Shown piece after piece: positions 29,063 through 38,073 of a stretch of 64,000 nt of DNA. Position numbers and translations under genes: made by a program. This stretch comes from Blastococcus sp. PRF04-17 (GTDB taxonomy: Bacteria > Actinomycetota > Actinomycetes > Mycobacteriales > Geodermatophilaceae): positions 1,426,001 to 1,490,000 of the forward strand of contig NZ_CP095412.1 of the NCBI RefSeq assembly GCF_023016265.1, in the 5' to 3' direction. Numbering within the stretch: the stretch's first letter is position 1; every line of letters starts with the position of its first letter. The notes under the pieces were generated by a model. It had not been told where the DNA came from and searched no databases. It was given only the letters and a program-made list of their open reading frames with translations.

Positions 29063-29648
29063 ATGGCAAGGGATGACGGCGACGTGCTCTCCGGTGTGGG
29101 GCCGCGGCTGCGCGCGCTGCGGCAGGAGCGCGGCGCCACGCTGACGCAGCTGGCCGAGACGACCGGCATCTCGGTGAGCACCCTCTCCCGGCTGGAATCC
29201 GGTCAGCGCAGGCCGACCCTCGAGCTGCTGCTCCCCTGGCCCGCGCGCACCAGGTGCCCCTCGACGAGCTGGTGGACGCGCCGCCCACCGGCGATCCCCG
29301 GGTGCACGCCCGCCCCTTCGACCGGGACGGGGCGACGGTGGTTCCGATGACCCGGCGACCGGGCGGCATCCGCGCGTTCAAGCAGATCTATCCGCCCGGG
29401 TGGCCGCACCGCGCCCCCGAGCAGAACTCGCACGAGGGCTACGAGTGGCTCTACGTGCTGTCCGGCCGGCTGCGCCTGCTGCTGGGCGAGCACGACGTCG
29501 TCCTCACCAGTGGGGAGGCCGCCGAGTTCGACACCCACGTGCCGCACTGGTCCGGCAACCCGGGCCCCGAGCCGCCGAGGTGCTGATGCTCTTCGGCCCC
29601 CAGGGCGAGCGGGTGCACGTGCGCGCCCGCCCGACCGGCCGGGACTGA
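29063..29648 (+). pseudogene. XRE-family HTH-cupin regulator, two frameshifts
   Basis: About 195 aa. The N-terminal HTH is VGPRLRALRQERGATLTQLAETTGISVSTLSRLESGQRRPTLELL. After a missing base in CCCC at 29233-29236 the protein continues VPLDELVDAPPTGDPRVHA and a cupin core (SHEGYEWLYVLSGRLRLLLGEHDVVLTSGEAAEFDTHVPHW). A second missing base near 29572 restores EVLMLFGPQGERVHV. Start ATG 29063. It divergently faces the TrxR-like and methyltransferase genes, which it probably controls. Confidence 0.75.
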
Positions 29649-29651
29649 ACC

Positions 29652-30336
29652 TCACACGGCCAAAGCTGCATCCTCGGCCGCGATCGCGGAGTTCCACCGC
29701 CGCTCGGCGGCCTGCCACCGGGTCCTCGGTGTCGCCGCACCGCCAGTAGCCGGAGATCGAGGTGTGCTGCGGCGCCAGGCCGCGCTCTCGCCTCAGGTAC
29801 CGGCGGAGCTCGCGGACCGCCCCCGCCTCCCCGTGCACGAACACCTGCCCGTCACCCGGGGGCAGCGGACGGGCGCGGACGGCGGCTCTGCGGTGCACCC
29901 ACTCGAACTCGACGCCCTCGCCGACCGCCAGGTCGTCCAGCTCCTCCTGGGCGAAGGCGACCTCGATCACCACCCGGGCGGGCCAGTCCGCGACCCGGGC
30001 TGGACGTGTACGCGCCGCCGGACCCCATGCGCTGGATGCGGTCGCCCGGCCGGGCCGCTGCGTCCCACGGTCCGGCGAGCCCCGCGTCGCCGTGGTGGAC
30101 GAAGTCGATCGCCAGCTCGCCGGCCGACGCGCCCCAGGCCCGCACGCTGTAGGTGCGGGCGACCGGCCACCGGCCCGTTCACAGGTCCGCCCGCGCCTGG
30201 TCGTGGTCGTCCGGTCCCGCATGGGCACCGCCCCGGCCGCGAACAGCAGGCTCAGGTAGTGGTCGTGCGCGCCACCTCGCTGGTCCGGAGCACGCGCCGA
30301 CGCGCGGGACTGGCTTTCCACGGCCTGCTCGCTCAT
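29652..30336 (-). pseudogene. Siderophore-interacting protein (FAD/NAD(P)H-binding), decayed
   Basis: Recognisable blocks in different frames: [53 protein letters not shown], then [52 protein letters not shown] and SISGYWR. The part between GAYTSSPG and VVIEVAF, about 25-30 residues in family members (the LLAGDESALPAI region), is missing at about 29990, besides several frameshifts. ViuB-type proteins release iron from ferric siderophores. The internal deletion makes true decay likely here. Confidence 0.65.
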
Positions 30337-30532
30337 GCCCCGACGTCAGCCTTACCTCTTCGGGCAATCCGTGCCTCGTCCGATCGGATGCGCGCAGTAG
30401 CCGTAGCGACACCGTGAGGCGACCCGGCGGCCGCTTCTCGACCGCCGGGCCTGGGCCCGCCGGGCTGCCGGCGGCTCGGCAGGCCGTTCCCCCGTTCTGC
30501 CCGGGCGGCAGGACCTGCAACCCGGGTCGGGG

Positions 30533-31327
30533 TCAGGGATGCGGGAGATCTCCTGTCTCGGCGAGCTCCCGGGCGATGTCGATCAGCTTGCGGTTGGTCT
30601 CCTGCGAAGTGCGCGAAAGGACGGCGAAGGCCTGGTCGGCGGTCAGCTTGAACCGCTCCATCAGGATCCCCTTGGCTTGCCCGATGACGTCGCGGCTGGA
30701 GACGGCCCGCTGCAAGTTGGCCTCGTGCCTGGCGCCGGCCAGGGCGACCGCCGCATGGGAGGCGAAGACGAGGCCCACGTCCTCGGACCCCTCGTGGAAC
30801 GCGTGCGGGCGCTCCGCGTAGAGATTGAGCGCGCCGAGGTTGTCGCCGGTCACGAACAGCTGGAAACTCAGGGCGCTGAGCACGCCCAGCTTCGCCGCCT
30901 CGGCGGTGTACTGCGGCCACCGCTCCTCGGCGCGCATGTCGTCGATGCGCACCGTCTCGTGCTCCCACACCGCGTCGAGGCAGGGTCCCTCCCTGACGCG
31001 GTTCTGCATCTCGTCGATCCGCTGGGGCAGTGGGCCGGTGGCCGCGCGGGGTTCGACCGTATGCCGGCCGATCACGTAGCTGATCGTGCAGTGCTCGGCG
31101 CCGGGGATGGAGCCGACCGCCGTGGACGTGATCGTCTGCAGCGTGCCCTCGACGTCGCCGTGCTCGTCCTGCAGCGAGCGGGCCAGCTGCCCCATGATCT
31201 CGCCGAGGTTGTTCTCGGCCCCGCCCGCGCCGGCTCCAGCGTCGCCGATGACGGGCGCCGACTGCTGACCCGAGCCGCTCTGCTCAGACCGCCCGGCGCG
31301 GTCGGAGGCGCTCGAGTCCCCCACCAT
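30533..31327 (-). CDS. GAF-ANTAR domain transcription antitermination regulator
   Basis: 264 aa. A GAF domain spans about residues 65-195 (CTISYVIGRHTVEPRAATG, REGPCLDAVWEHETVRIDDM, SALSFQLFVTGDNLGALNLYA). A C-terminal ANTAR domain follows: AVSSRDVIGQAKGILMERFKLTADQAFAVLSRTSQETNRKL, which binds paired RNA hexaloops to block terminators. Common in actinobacteria as a stress or starvation regulator. ATG 31327. No ANTAR target hairpin was found next to it. Confidence 0.9.
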   Translation of the reverse strand: MVGDSSASDRAGRSEQSGSGQQSAPVIGDAGAGAGGAENNLGEIMGQLARSLQDEHGDVEGTLQTITSTAVGSIPGAEHCTISYVIGRHTVEPRAATGPLPQRIDEMQNRVREGPCLDAVWEHETVRIDDMRAEERWPQYTAEAAKLGVLSALSFQLFVTGDNLGALNLYAERPHAFHEGSEDVGLVFASHAAVALAGARHEANLQRAVSSRDVIGQAKGILMERFKLTADQAFAVLSRTSQETNRKLIDIARELAETGDLPHP

Positions 31328-31847
31328 GGCCCGTAATCTAGCCGTGCCCCGCCATTCTCGGGGGCTCCGGTCGCGGACGTCAGGACATCGGCATGCGGAC
31401 CCCTGCATCCAGCGGAGCGGTCGCGATGTCCTCGTCGACCTCGTGCGCCGGCTGGTCGCCGCTCTCCTAGGCCCACCAGGATGTTCCGCCCCGGTAGCAC
31501 TCGACCAGCGGCGCGATCTCCGCGTGGCCGGGCTCAGCCGGTGTTCGACACCGTCGGTGTGTCGTCGGCCCTGCTTCCGACCTTCCGCCCTCAGGCGGTC
31601 GATCGATACCTCGTCCGACACCGAGGTCGAATCGACCGCCTGGGCGCAGCTGGTGATCGATCCCCTCACACCGGGGCGGGCAAGACACGGCCGATGCGAC
31701 TGGTCGACCGAAGCCTCCAGTCCACCGGCCTCATACCGCTCTGGAGCCAGGCTGCGTCGTCGACACCGCCAGATAGAGCTGCTCGGCCACGCTCCGCCCT
31801 CTCATCGAGGAAGCGTCACGCATCAGCCGAAGCGGCACAGAGATCAG
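31328..31847. other. No supportable gene
   Basis: Open frames on both strands lack domains. A minus-strand stretch near 31470-31560 (..AEIAPLVECYRGG..) is protein-like but unassigned. The 5' side should hold the promoter of the ANTAR gene. Confidence 0.4.
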
Positions 31848-31883
31848 GCTCCCCCGATTGGACTCGAACCAATAACCCTGCGA
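31848..31883 (-). repeat. Left copy of a 36-bp tRNA-Asn 3'-end repeat (att site)
   Basis: On the minus strand it reads the T arm and 3' acceptor of tRNA-Asn (GGTTATTGGTTCGAGTCC then AATCGGGGGAG). It is identical over 36 bases to 37966-38001, in the same orientation. The 5' part of a tRNA is absent from both copies. Confidence 0.85.
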
Positions 31884-31979
31884 GAACGCGCCAGGGACAT
31901 TGGACAGCCTTGGTACGTGACTGAACTTGCAGATCAACTGCGCATTTCGCGTTGACGAGCGTTGACTGAAAAGTGCAGA

Positions 31980-32400
31980 TTACGGTTGATTAATCGTCGT
32001 AAGTTCGTCGCCCAGGCGGGCGCACGGTGCTCCTCTGCCCACCACGGCTGCACCATTCTGCGACCCTGAGAGGTGGTCGGTCGGTGAGGTCGATGCTGCG
32101 GCTGCCGTCCTCCCAGGCGTCGAGAGCCGCCGCAGTGCGTCGATCAACGCGGCCGCTGCCCGCGCCGGGTATCCGGGCTGCATGCCGTGACCGGCGCGGT
32201 GCTCCTTGCGGCGCTTGCCAGCGGTCTCGACGTAGTCGGCGATCGGCGTCTCCGGCTGGACGAGCGACCGGCCGGCGAGGTCGGTGCGGACACCGGCCTC
32301 GACCGTCATGGCGGTGATGCCGAAAGGGGTGACCTCCCTGCGCAGTGACAGAGTTAGCCCCTCGATCGCCGCCTTGACCACGGAGTATGTAGCCCGACTC
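31980..32400 (-). pseudogene. Short-chain dehydrogenase fragment (C-terminal half)
   Basis: Contains the active site region RATYSVVKAAIEGLTLSLRREV (YxxxK) and PFGITAMTVEAGVRTDLAGRSL, followed by an SDR-like tail (ADYVETAGKRRKEHRAGHG). The N-terminal NAD-binding half (TGxxxGxG) cannot be found upstream, where frames break near 32400-32450. It is a truncated remnant inside the tRNA-Asn-bounded element. Confidence 0.7.
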
Positions 32401-32720
32401 TTCGGATGTGCGAGGCGTACCTGGCCAACCCGGCGGGATGCACCCCTCGCCTCCCGGCGGAGGGCCGAGCAGGCGCCTCACTCGCCGAGCACTTCGATGC
32501 CTCCCCGCGCTTGGCGACAGACGTCGCCTTGGCGGGCATAGAAAGGCCCTGGACGTGAGGCACCAGCGGGCGACACCATCGACCCGTAGAGGAGTACAAG
32601 GCTCAAGAGGTCCAGACCCCTAGTGAGCCAAATAGTTGAGCTGGGGCGGGGAAAGCTGGCGCCGTCCGCCGACTATTTCTTCTCTACAGTGAACCACTCC
32701 GGCTGAGGAGCGAGGAGGAG

Positions 32721-32771
32721 ATGGCCATGTTCCTCGAGTCCTTCATCCGAGATGCCGGGAGTCCTCGATGA
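32721..32771 (+). CDS. Possible 16-codon leader ORF
   Basis: ATG GCC ATG TTC.. encodes MAMFLESFIRDAGSPR, directly after a strong GAGGAGGAG ribosome site. Its TGA overlaps the methyltransferase ATG (ATGA). It could couple translation to the methyltransferase, or be the remnant of an upstream gene end. No homology recognised. Confidence 0.3.
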   Translation: MAMFLESFIRDAGSPR

Positions 32772-33590
32772 CTACCGCGGTCGCCGAGCACTGGGCCAGC
32801 GGGGATGTCTACGGTCGGATCGTCACCGCGCTCCACGCGGCGGGGAAGTCACTCGACGCGCTGACCATCGAGGACCTCGCCCCGGTCGACCACTTCCACG
32901 CTCGCGGGTTACCGGCCACGATCGAGCTTGGCGACTCCCTTCCGGCGCGGGCCGGGGACCACTTGCTCGACGTCGGTTGCGGGCTCGGGGGCCGGCTCGC
33001 TACTTCGCCCGGCGCTTCGGTTGCCGGGTCAGCGGCATCGACGTGACTGGGCCGTTCATCGACGCCGGCCGGCGGCTGACGGAGTTGCTCGGGATGGGGG
33101 CAGTGGTCGACCTGCGACAGGGGGACGGTCAGGCCCTGCCATACGGCGACGGAACGTTTGACGGCGGCTACGCCCAGCACGTCACGATGAACGTGCCCGA
33201 CCGGCCCTCCTTCTTCGGTGAGGCCTGGCGGGTGATCCGACCTGGTGGATTCTTCGCGATCACGGAACACGGCCGAGGAAACGCGGGTCCGACATACCAC
33301 CCGGTGCCCTGGTCGGAGGACGGCCGGGGGAGTTCCTCGTGACGCCCGAGGAGACCGTAGAACTCCTCGGCGCAGCGGGTTTCGTCGACATCGACGTCAC
33401 CGACACCGGCCAGGACGACCTGCAGAGATACCGGGCGACCCTGGCACTGGCGGAGCGTGGCGAACTGCCGGCCCTCGGCCTGCATGTGCTCATGGGGCCT
33501 GGGGCTGTTGAGAAGTGGCGCAACTCGGCCCGCAACATCGAGGAGGGCCGCACGCATCCGGTGAGGGTGATCTGCCGTAAGCCAGGATGA
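32768..33590 (+). pseudogene. SAM-dependent methyltransferase (UbiE/sarcosine-methyltransferase-like), two frameshifts
   Basis: About 274 aa when one G is restored at 32988-32992 (GGGGG) and another at 33326-33330 (GGGGG). The chain reads LTIEDLAPVDHFHARGLPAT, LLDVGCGLGG, then ARYFARRFGCRVSGIDVT, GDGQALPYGDGTFDGGYAQHV, AWRVIRPGGFFAITEHG, then FLVTPEETVELLGAAGFVDID. The N-terminal LAPVDxFHxRG is typical of small-amine or ubiquinone-like methyltransferases. Only intact-looking cargo gene of the small element. Confidence 0.7.
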
Positions 33591-33890
33591 GGTCTGCGTC
33601 TGGGGTTGCTCGCCGGCCTGAACATCGAGTACCTGCGCGGCGACCCAACCGATCAACCGAGCGGGTCTCCGGGCCGACGGGCGGCGCTGATCCCGCACTG
33701 AAGGGCTGAGGACCAGATGGTCCTCCCCGAGGATCTCACCGCGGGTCGGCTGCTTGCTGCCGGACGAGGAGCACGAAAGGCCAACCTGGCCCGCCAGATG
33801 TTGCGCGTTCGAGCTCGATGTCCGCGTGAGGCAGGAGGCACCTCTCGGATCAAGAAGCGTGCGGGCTGTATCCGACTCGGTCGTTGACGG
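33591..33890. other. No supportable gene
   Basis: About 300 bases between the methyltransferase stop and the first recognisable integrase codons. No frame shows the integrase R-box region, so the integrase is 5'-truncated rather than merely frameshifted here. Confidence 0.4.
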
Positions 33891-34014
33891 GTCGACCAGG
33901 CGGGCCTGTCAGCCCGCCAGATCGCCGACCATCTGGGGCACAACCGGCCGAGCTGATGGCGCTCGCCGGATCTCCCCAGGTCTGCTCATCGAAAGTCCCC
34001 ACCCGGGAGCGGGG

Positions 34015-34852
34015 TCAGGTTAGCGGTCGTCGGGTGCCGGTGGCGGCGCGGCGGAGGGTGTCGGTGCGGGCGTGGTGGTCGCGGAGTCGGTAGCTGTCGC
34101 CGTCGAGATTGAGCACGACGGAGCGGTGCAGGAGGCGGTCGAGCATGGCGGCGGCGACGGTGGTGTCGCCGAGGACCTCGCCCCAGGCGGCGACTCCGCG
34201 GTTGGTAGTGAGCACGATGGAGGTCTTGCCGTAGCGCTGGGAGACGACCTGGAACAGCGCTGAGGCGGCCTCGCCGGGCAGCGGCAGGTAGCCCAGTTCG
34301 TCGATGACGAGCAGGGTGGGGCCGGCGTAGAAGCGCATGGTGGTGGCCCAGCGGCCCTCGATCGCGGCGCGGTGGCAGCGGGCGGCCAGGTCGGCGGCGG
34401 TGGTGAAGTAGGTGCGGTAGCCGGCCTGCGCCGAGGCCCGGGCGAGGCCGACGGCGAGGTGGGTCTTGCCGACTCCGGGTGGGCCGATGAGCAGCACGTT
34501 GGTCGCGGTCTGTAAGTAGCGGCAGGTCGCCAGCTCCTGGATGAGAGCGCGGTCGACTCCTGGGGCGGCGTCGTAGTCGAAGTCGTCGAGGCTGGCCGGG
34601 CTGGGTAGCGAGGCGAACCGGAGCCGGCCGGCCAGCCGGCGGGCCTCGGTCGCGTCGACCTCGAGGGGCCAGCAGCCGCTCGAGGGCGGCGGTCAGGCTC
34701 AGGCCTTCGGTGCGGGCGGCGTCGAGCACGGCGGGCAGGTGCTCGGCGGCGGTGTGCAGCTTGAGGGTGGCCAGGTGGCCGCGCAGCTGCTGGTAGAGGC
34801 TGGCCTGCGCGCTCGTGCTCGGTGTGGCTGTGCTCGGTTCGGTGGTGTTCAT
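34015..34852 (-). pseudogene. istB: IstB ATPase helper of IS21, one frameshift
   Basis: About 278 aa. The N-terminal part is SLYQQLRGHLATLKLHTAAEHLPAVL. After an extra C near 34662-34665 comes the AAA core: Walker A LLIGPPGVGKTHLAVGLA, YFTTAADLAARC, Walker B PTLLVIDELGYLPL, and SIVLTTNRGVAAWGEVLGD with RLLHRSVVLNLDGDSYRLR. IstB assembles on DNA with IstA and selects target sites. Its ATG overlaps the istA stop (ATGA). Confidence 0.85.
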
Positions 34853-36206
34853 CGGAGGGTGTTCCTTCCTCGGGCGGCCCGGTCGTAGGCGGCCAGGTCG
34901 ACCACGACGTCCGAGCTCGTGGCGCTGCTGGAAGAGGGTCGGCGGAGGGCGTCGGCCGCGGCGCGGGCGGCCGGGCCGGGTGGGATGCGCTGCTTGCGCC
35001 GGTGCGGCGCGGCGGTGCTGAACGCGGCCAGGACCGCGGTCTGCAGCGCGACGACGTGGCCGGAGTCGCGGATCATCACCCCGGCCCCGTCGGTGGCCAG
35101 CCGGTGCCGCGCGAGCACGGTGGGCGGCCGGCCAGGCGCCGCGGCGGTGGCGATGTCGATGCTGTCCGCGCCGAGCCGGTGCGCCACGGTCACCGTCGTC
35201 CCGGCCAGCTCCGGCGGCACCGAGTAGAGGTTGCCGCGGTAGGCCACCAGCGCCTGCGCGGAGATCTTCCGCTCGGCGGTGAGCACCGCGGGGAACGGCG
35301 CCGGCAGCGGCGCGAGCCGCTCGTCGGCGAGGAAGCTGGAGACGGCGCCCCGCCGGCCGCCGAGGGTGCGGAGGCGGGCGTCGCCGCGGGTGGCGCAGAA
35401 CTCGTCCAACGACGCCTGCGCCTGCTCGGGCGTGACCTCGTCGGCCAAGGTGCGCCACCAGCGCTGGGCGGCGGTGTGGTTGGCCTTCTCCACCACGCCC
35501 TTGCGGTTGCCGCGCCGGGGTGGGCAGATCGCGACCTGCACGCCGTAGTGCTTGGCGACGGCGGCGAACGAGGCGCTCACCCGCCCGGAAGCGGGGTGGC
35601 AGACCGTCGCCATCCGGTCGAACCGCCAACTGCGGGTCAGCCCGCCCAGCGCGGCGGCCACGCGGTGCAGAGCGTCGATCAGCTGCGGCTGCTCCATCGA
35701 CGAGCACAGCACGCCGCGCCAGCGCCCGGAGTGCGCCAGCGCCCCGACCAGCAGGAACGCCTTCCCCTGGTATCCGGTGGCGGCCCAGCCGGCGGGCGGG
35801 TCGGGCAGCTCGACCCAGTCCCACTGGGTCTCCTCACCCGGCGGGTGCTCGATCACCGCCGCCGGCCGGCCTTGGCCGGCGCGCACGGCTCGCATGCCGG
35901 GCGCAGATCCCGGGCCCGCAACTGGCGGGTGAACGTGGAGTACGCCCGGTCGTAGCCCAGGCCGGTGACCTCGTCGAACAAGGTCATCGCCCACAGGTGC
36001 GGGTCCTCGGCCAGCCGTGCCCGGCAGTAGTCGATGAACGGGCCGAACCCGTCCGGACCGGCGGGGGCGCGCACCCCGGCCTGGCGGCCGTTGAGGTAGG
36101 CGCGGATGGTCTTGCGGTCACGGCCCAGGTGCCGGGCGATCGCCGAGATCGTCCAGCCCTGGCGACGTAGCGCGTGCACGTCGATGTCTTCCTCCCGTGT
36201 GAGCAT
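34849..36206 (-). pseudogene. istA: IstA transposase of IS21, one frameshift
   Basis: About 452 aa. N-terminal HTH: REEDIDVHALRRQGWTISAIARHLGRDRKTIRAYL. After a missing G near 35870-35875 comes the rve/DDE domain, with TQWDWVELPDP (first D) and CPPRRGNRKGVVEKANHTAAQRWW (E). Then the C-terminal part LVAYRGNLYSVPPELAGTTVTVAHRL binds the ends. Start ATG 36206. Whether the frameshift is real or a base-call error cannot be told. Confidence 0.85.
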
Positions 36207-36384
36207 GAGAGGCAGGGCTCCTTCGAGGTGGTGCGGTGGTCAGAGACCGCCATCCTCGGAGGAGCCCCCGCCGTCTCTGGCGGAGCTCCACGGGTGGGGA
36301 CTTTCAGTGAGCAGCTCTGGGGAAATTCACCTGAGCGCCGTCAGAGCCTGACCCAGGACGTCTACATGGGTCGCGGCCTGGCGA

Positions 36385-37801
36385 GGTGACGTCCCGCTGA
36401 GTGGTGGATGTAGTCCTCACCGTGTTGGTCAGCGGTGTGGTGACTATGAGGCCATGAGGGCTGGCTGCGCCACCTCCTTGTCGGACTGCTTGGGCCGGGT
36501 GAGTAGGGCCATGGAGCCTTCGGAGAGGTAGCGGCGGTCGGAGACTTGCCATTCGTCGTGGGCCTCGACCAGGACGGCGCCGGCGAGGCGGAGCAGGGCT
36601 TCGGGGTTGGGGAAGACGCCGACGACGTCGGTGCGCCGCTTGATCTCCTTGTTCAGCCGTTCCAGCGGGTTGGTCGACCAGACCTTCTTCCAGTGCGCGA
36701 CGGGGAAGCCGGTGAAGGCCAGCAGATCCTGCTCGGCGTCGCGCAGCATGGCCTCGACCTTGGGGAACTGGCGGCCGAGCATGCCGGCGATGACGTCGAG
36801 CTGAGAGTGCACGTGCTCGGCGTCGGGCTGGGCGAAGATCGTGCGGATCGCGGCGGCGACCATCTCGCTGTTGCCCTTCGGTACCTGGGCGAGCACGTTG
36901 CGCATGAAGTGCACCCGGCAGCGCTGCCAACTGGCACCGAGCAGCACCGCGCCGATGGCGGCCTTCAACCCGGCGTGGGCGTCGGAGATGACCAGCTGCG
37001 TGCCAGCCAGCCCGCGGGCCTTCAGCGAGCGCAGGAACGCCGTCCAGAACGCGCCGTCCTCGGAGTCGCCGACGGCGAAGCCGAGGACCTCCCGGTGCCC
37101 GTCGGCCGCGACACCGGTGGCGATCACCACGGCCTGGGAAACGACCCGCCGGTTCACCCGCGCCTTGCAGTAGGTCGCATCCAGGAACACGTAGGGGAAG
37201 GGCTGCTCGGCCAGCGAGCGGTCGGCGAACGCTCTGACCTCGGCGTCCAGATCGGCGCAGATCCGGGAAACCTCGGACTTGGAGATGCCGGTGTCGGCGC
37301 CCAGGGCGCGCACCAGGTCGTCGACCTTGCGGGTGGAGACGCCGTGCAGGTAGGCCTCCATGACCACCGCGAACAGCGCCTGGTCGATCCGCCGGCGGCG
37401 TTCCAGCAGCGAGGGGAAGAACGATCCGGCGCGCAGCTTCGGGATCCGCAGCTCCAGATCCCCGGCCGTCGTGGACAGGGTGCGCGGGCGGGAGCCGTTG
37501 CGCTGCGCGGTGCGGGCCTCGGTGCGCTCGTGCGGGCCGGCGCCGATCACCGCGGTGAGCTCGGCCTCGATCAGGGCCTGGTAGATGGTTGTGGCCGCCG
37601 ACCGGATTCGGTCGTCGACATCGGCGGCCTTCAGTGCCTCGAGCACCTCGAGCAGGGCAGACTGGTCCAGGGCCATCGTGTGCTGTGTCCTTCCGCGAGA
37701 ACCATTGGCGTGGTCTCGCTGACCATCACACGATGGCCCCTCGCACGTGATCAACCACGCGGTCAGTGGCCTGGACTTACACCACCCCGGGGGACGTCAC
37801 C
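36385..37801 (-). mobile_element. IS256-family insertion sequence
   Basis: 1417 bp. The ends match as inverted repeats: GGTGACGTCCC..GTGGTG at 36385 and the same 11 bases on the minus strand from 37801. The 8-bp duplication CCTGGCGA flanks it at 36377-36384 and 37802-37809, the normal IS256 length. One intact transposase. Inserted in the last codons of the integrase, 41 bases from the IS21 copy. Confidence 0.9.
36444..37676 (-). CDS. IS256-family transposase (mutator type)
   Basis: 410 aa, full length for the family. Seen: AELTAVIGAGPHERTEARTAQRNGSRPR, GDLELRIPKLRAGSFFP, and the DDE residues in PYVFLDATYCKARVN (first D), LVISDAHAGLKAAI (second D) and WSTNPLERLNKEIKRRTDVVGVFPN (E). The mutator signature with HFMRNVLAQVPK is intact. 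Start ATG 37676 with GGAAGGA ribosome site. Appears functional. Confidence 0.95.
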   Translation of the reverse strand: MALDQSALLEVLEALKAADVDDRIRSAATTIYQALIEAELTAVIGAGPHERTEARTAQRNGSRPRTLSTTAGDLELRIPKLRAGSFFPSLLERRRRIDQALFAVVMEAYLHGVSTRKVDDLVRALGADTGISKSEVSRICADLDAEVRAFADRSLAEQPFPYVFLDATYCKARVNRRVVSQAVVIATGVAADGHREVLGFAVGDSEDGAFWTAFLRSLKARGLAGTQLVISDAHAGLKAAIGAVLLGASWQRCRVHFMRNVLAQVPKGNSEMVAAAIRTIFAQPDAEHVHSQLDVIAGMLGRQFPKVEAMLRDAEQDLLAFTGFPVAHWKKVWSTNPLERLNKEIKRRTDVVGVFPNPEALLRLAGAVLVEAHDEWQVSDRRYLSEGSMALLTRPKQSDKEVAQPALMAS

Positions 37802-37965
37802 CCTGGCGAACCCGGAAGCGGCGACGGCCCTGCAGCGCTCACGCTAATCAGCGACGTCGAAACGATCCGCGAGGCTGGGCGCCGGACCGGCGGGGACGAA
37901 TGTTCGTCGCTTGTTGTCGCAACGGCGGGTGCGGAGGGCGCCTTAAGCGGCTGACCTGGGGTTTT

Positions 37966-38001
37966 GCTCCCCCGATTGGACTCGAACCAATAACCCTGCG
38001 A
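37966..38001 (-). repeat. Right copy of the 36-bp tRNA-Asn 3'-end repeat (att site)
   Basis: Identical to 31848-31883 and in the same orientation, 118 bases after the integrase stop. Together they bound a 6.15-kb decayed element. No tRNA-Asn 5' half follows on the right (minus-strand upstream), so the intact gene is elsewhere. Confidence 0.85.
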
Positions 38002-38073
38002 TTTGATCTTGGGGCGTTGGACACCGTTGGCTTGCGCTGAAATCGCAGGTCAACCACTCATTTGGCGCGTTGG

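Larger units (their letters stand above)
33954..36343 (-). mobile_element. IS21-family insertion sequence
   Basis: 2390 bp. Imperfect inverted ends of about 53 bp begin TGATGGCGCTC (33954) and TGACGGCGCTC (minus strand from 36343), sharing CCCCAG..CTGCTCA and GAAAGTCCCCACCCG. The 4-bp duplication GAGC flanks it (33950-33953 and 36344-36347). It contains istA and istB in the usual order. It interrupts the integrase. Confidence 0.9.
33891..37847 (+). pseudogene. Tyrosine integrase C-terminal remnant, split by IS21 and IS256 insertions
   Basis: Three pieces join precisely. 33891-33953 encodes VDQAGLSARQIADHLGHNRPS, 36348-36384 encodes LTQDVYMGRGLA, and 37810-37847 completes NPEAATALQRSR and stop. 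The LGH motif and the DVYMGR tyrosine motif are the box II residues of phage-type integrases. Removing the two IS elements with one copy of each target duplication (GAGC and CCTGGCGA) restores the frame exactly. Upstream of 33891 there is a stop and no integrase sequence. The gene ends 118 bases before the tRNA-Asn att site, the normal place for an int gene. Confidence 0.85.

Noticed and set aside
33986-35824. 612-codon minus-strand open frame through the IS21 genes
   Set aside because: Only a short part of it coincides with the istB N-terminus; the rest is out of frame with both istA and istB domains.
31848-38001. Intact tRNA-Asn genes at the 36-bp repeats
   Set aside because: Only the T arm and 3' acceptor are present; the 5' acceptor, D arm and anticodon arm are missing at both places.
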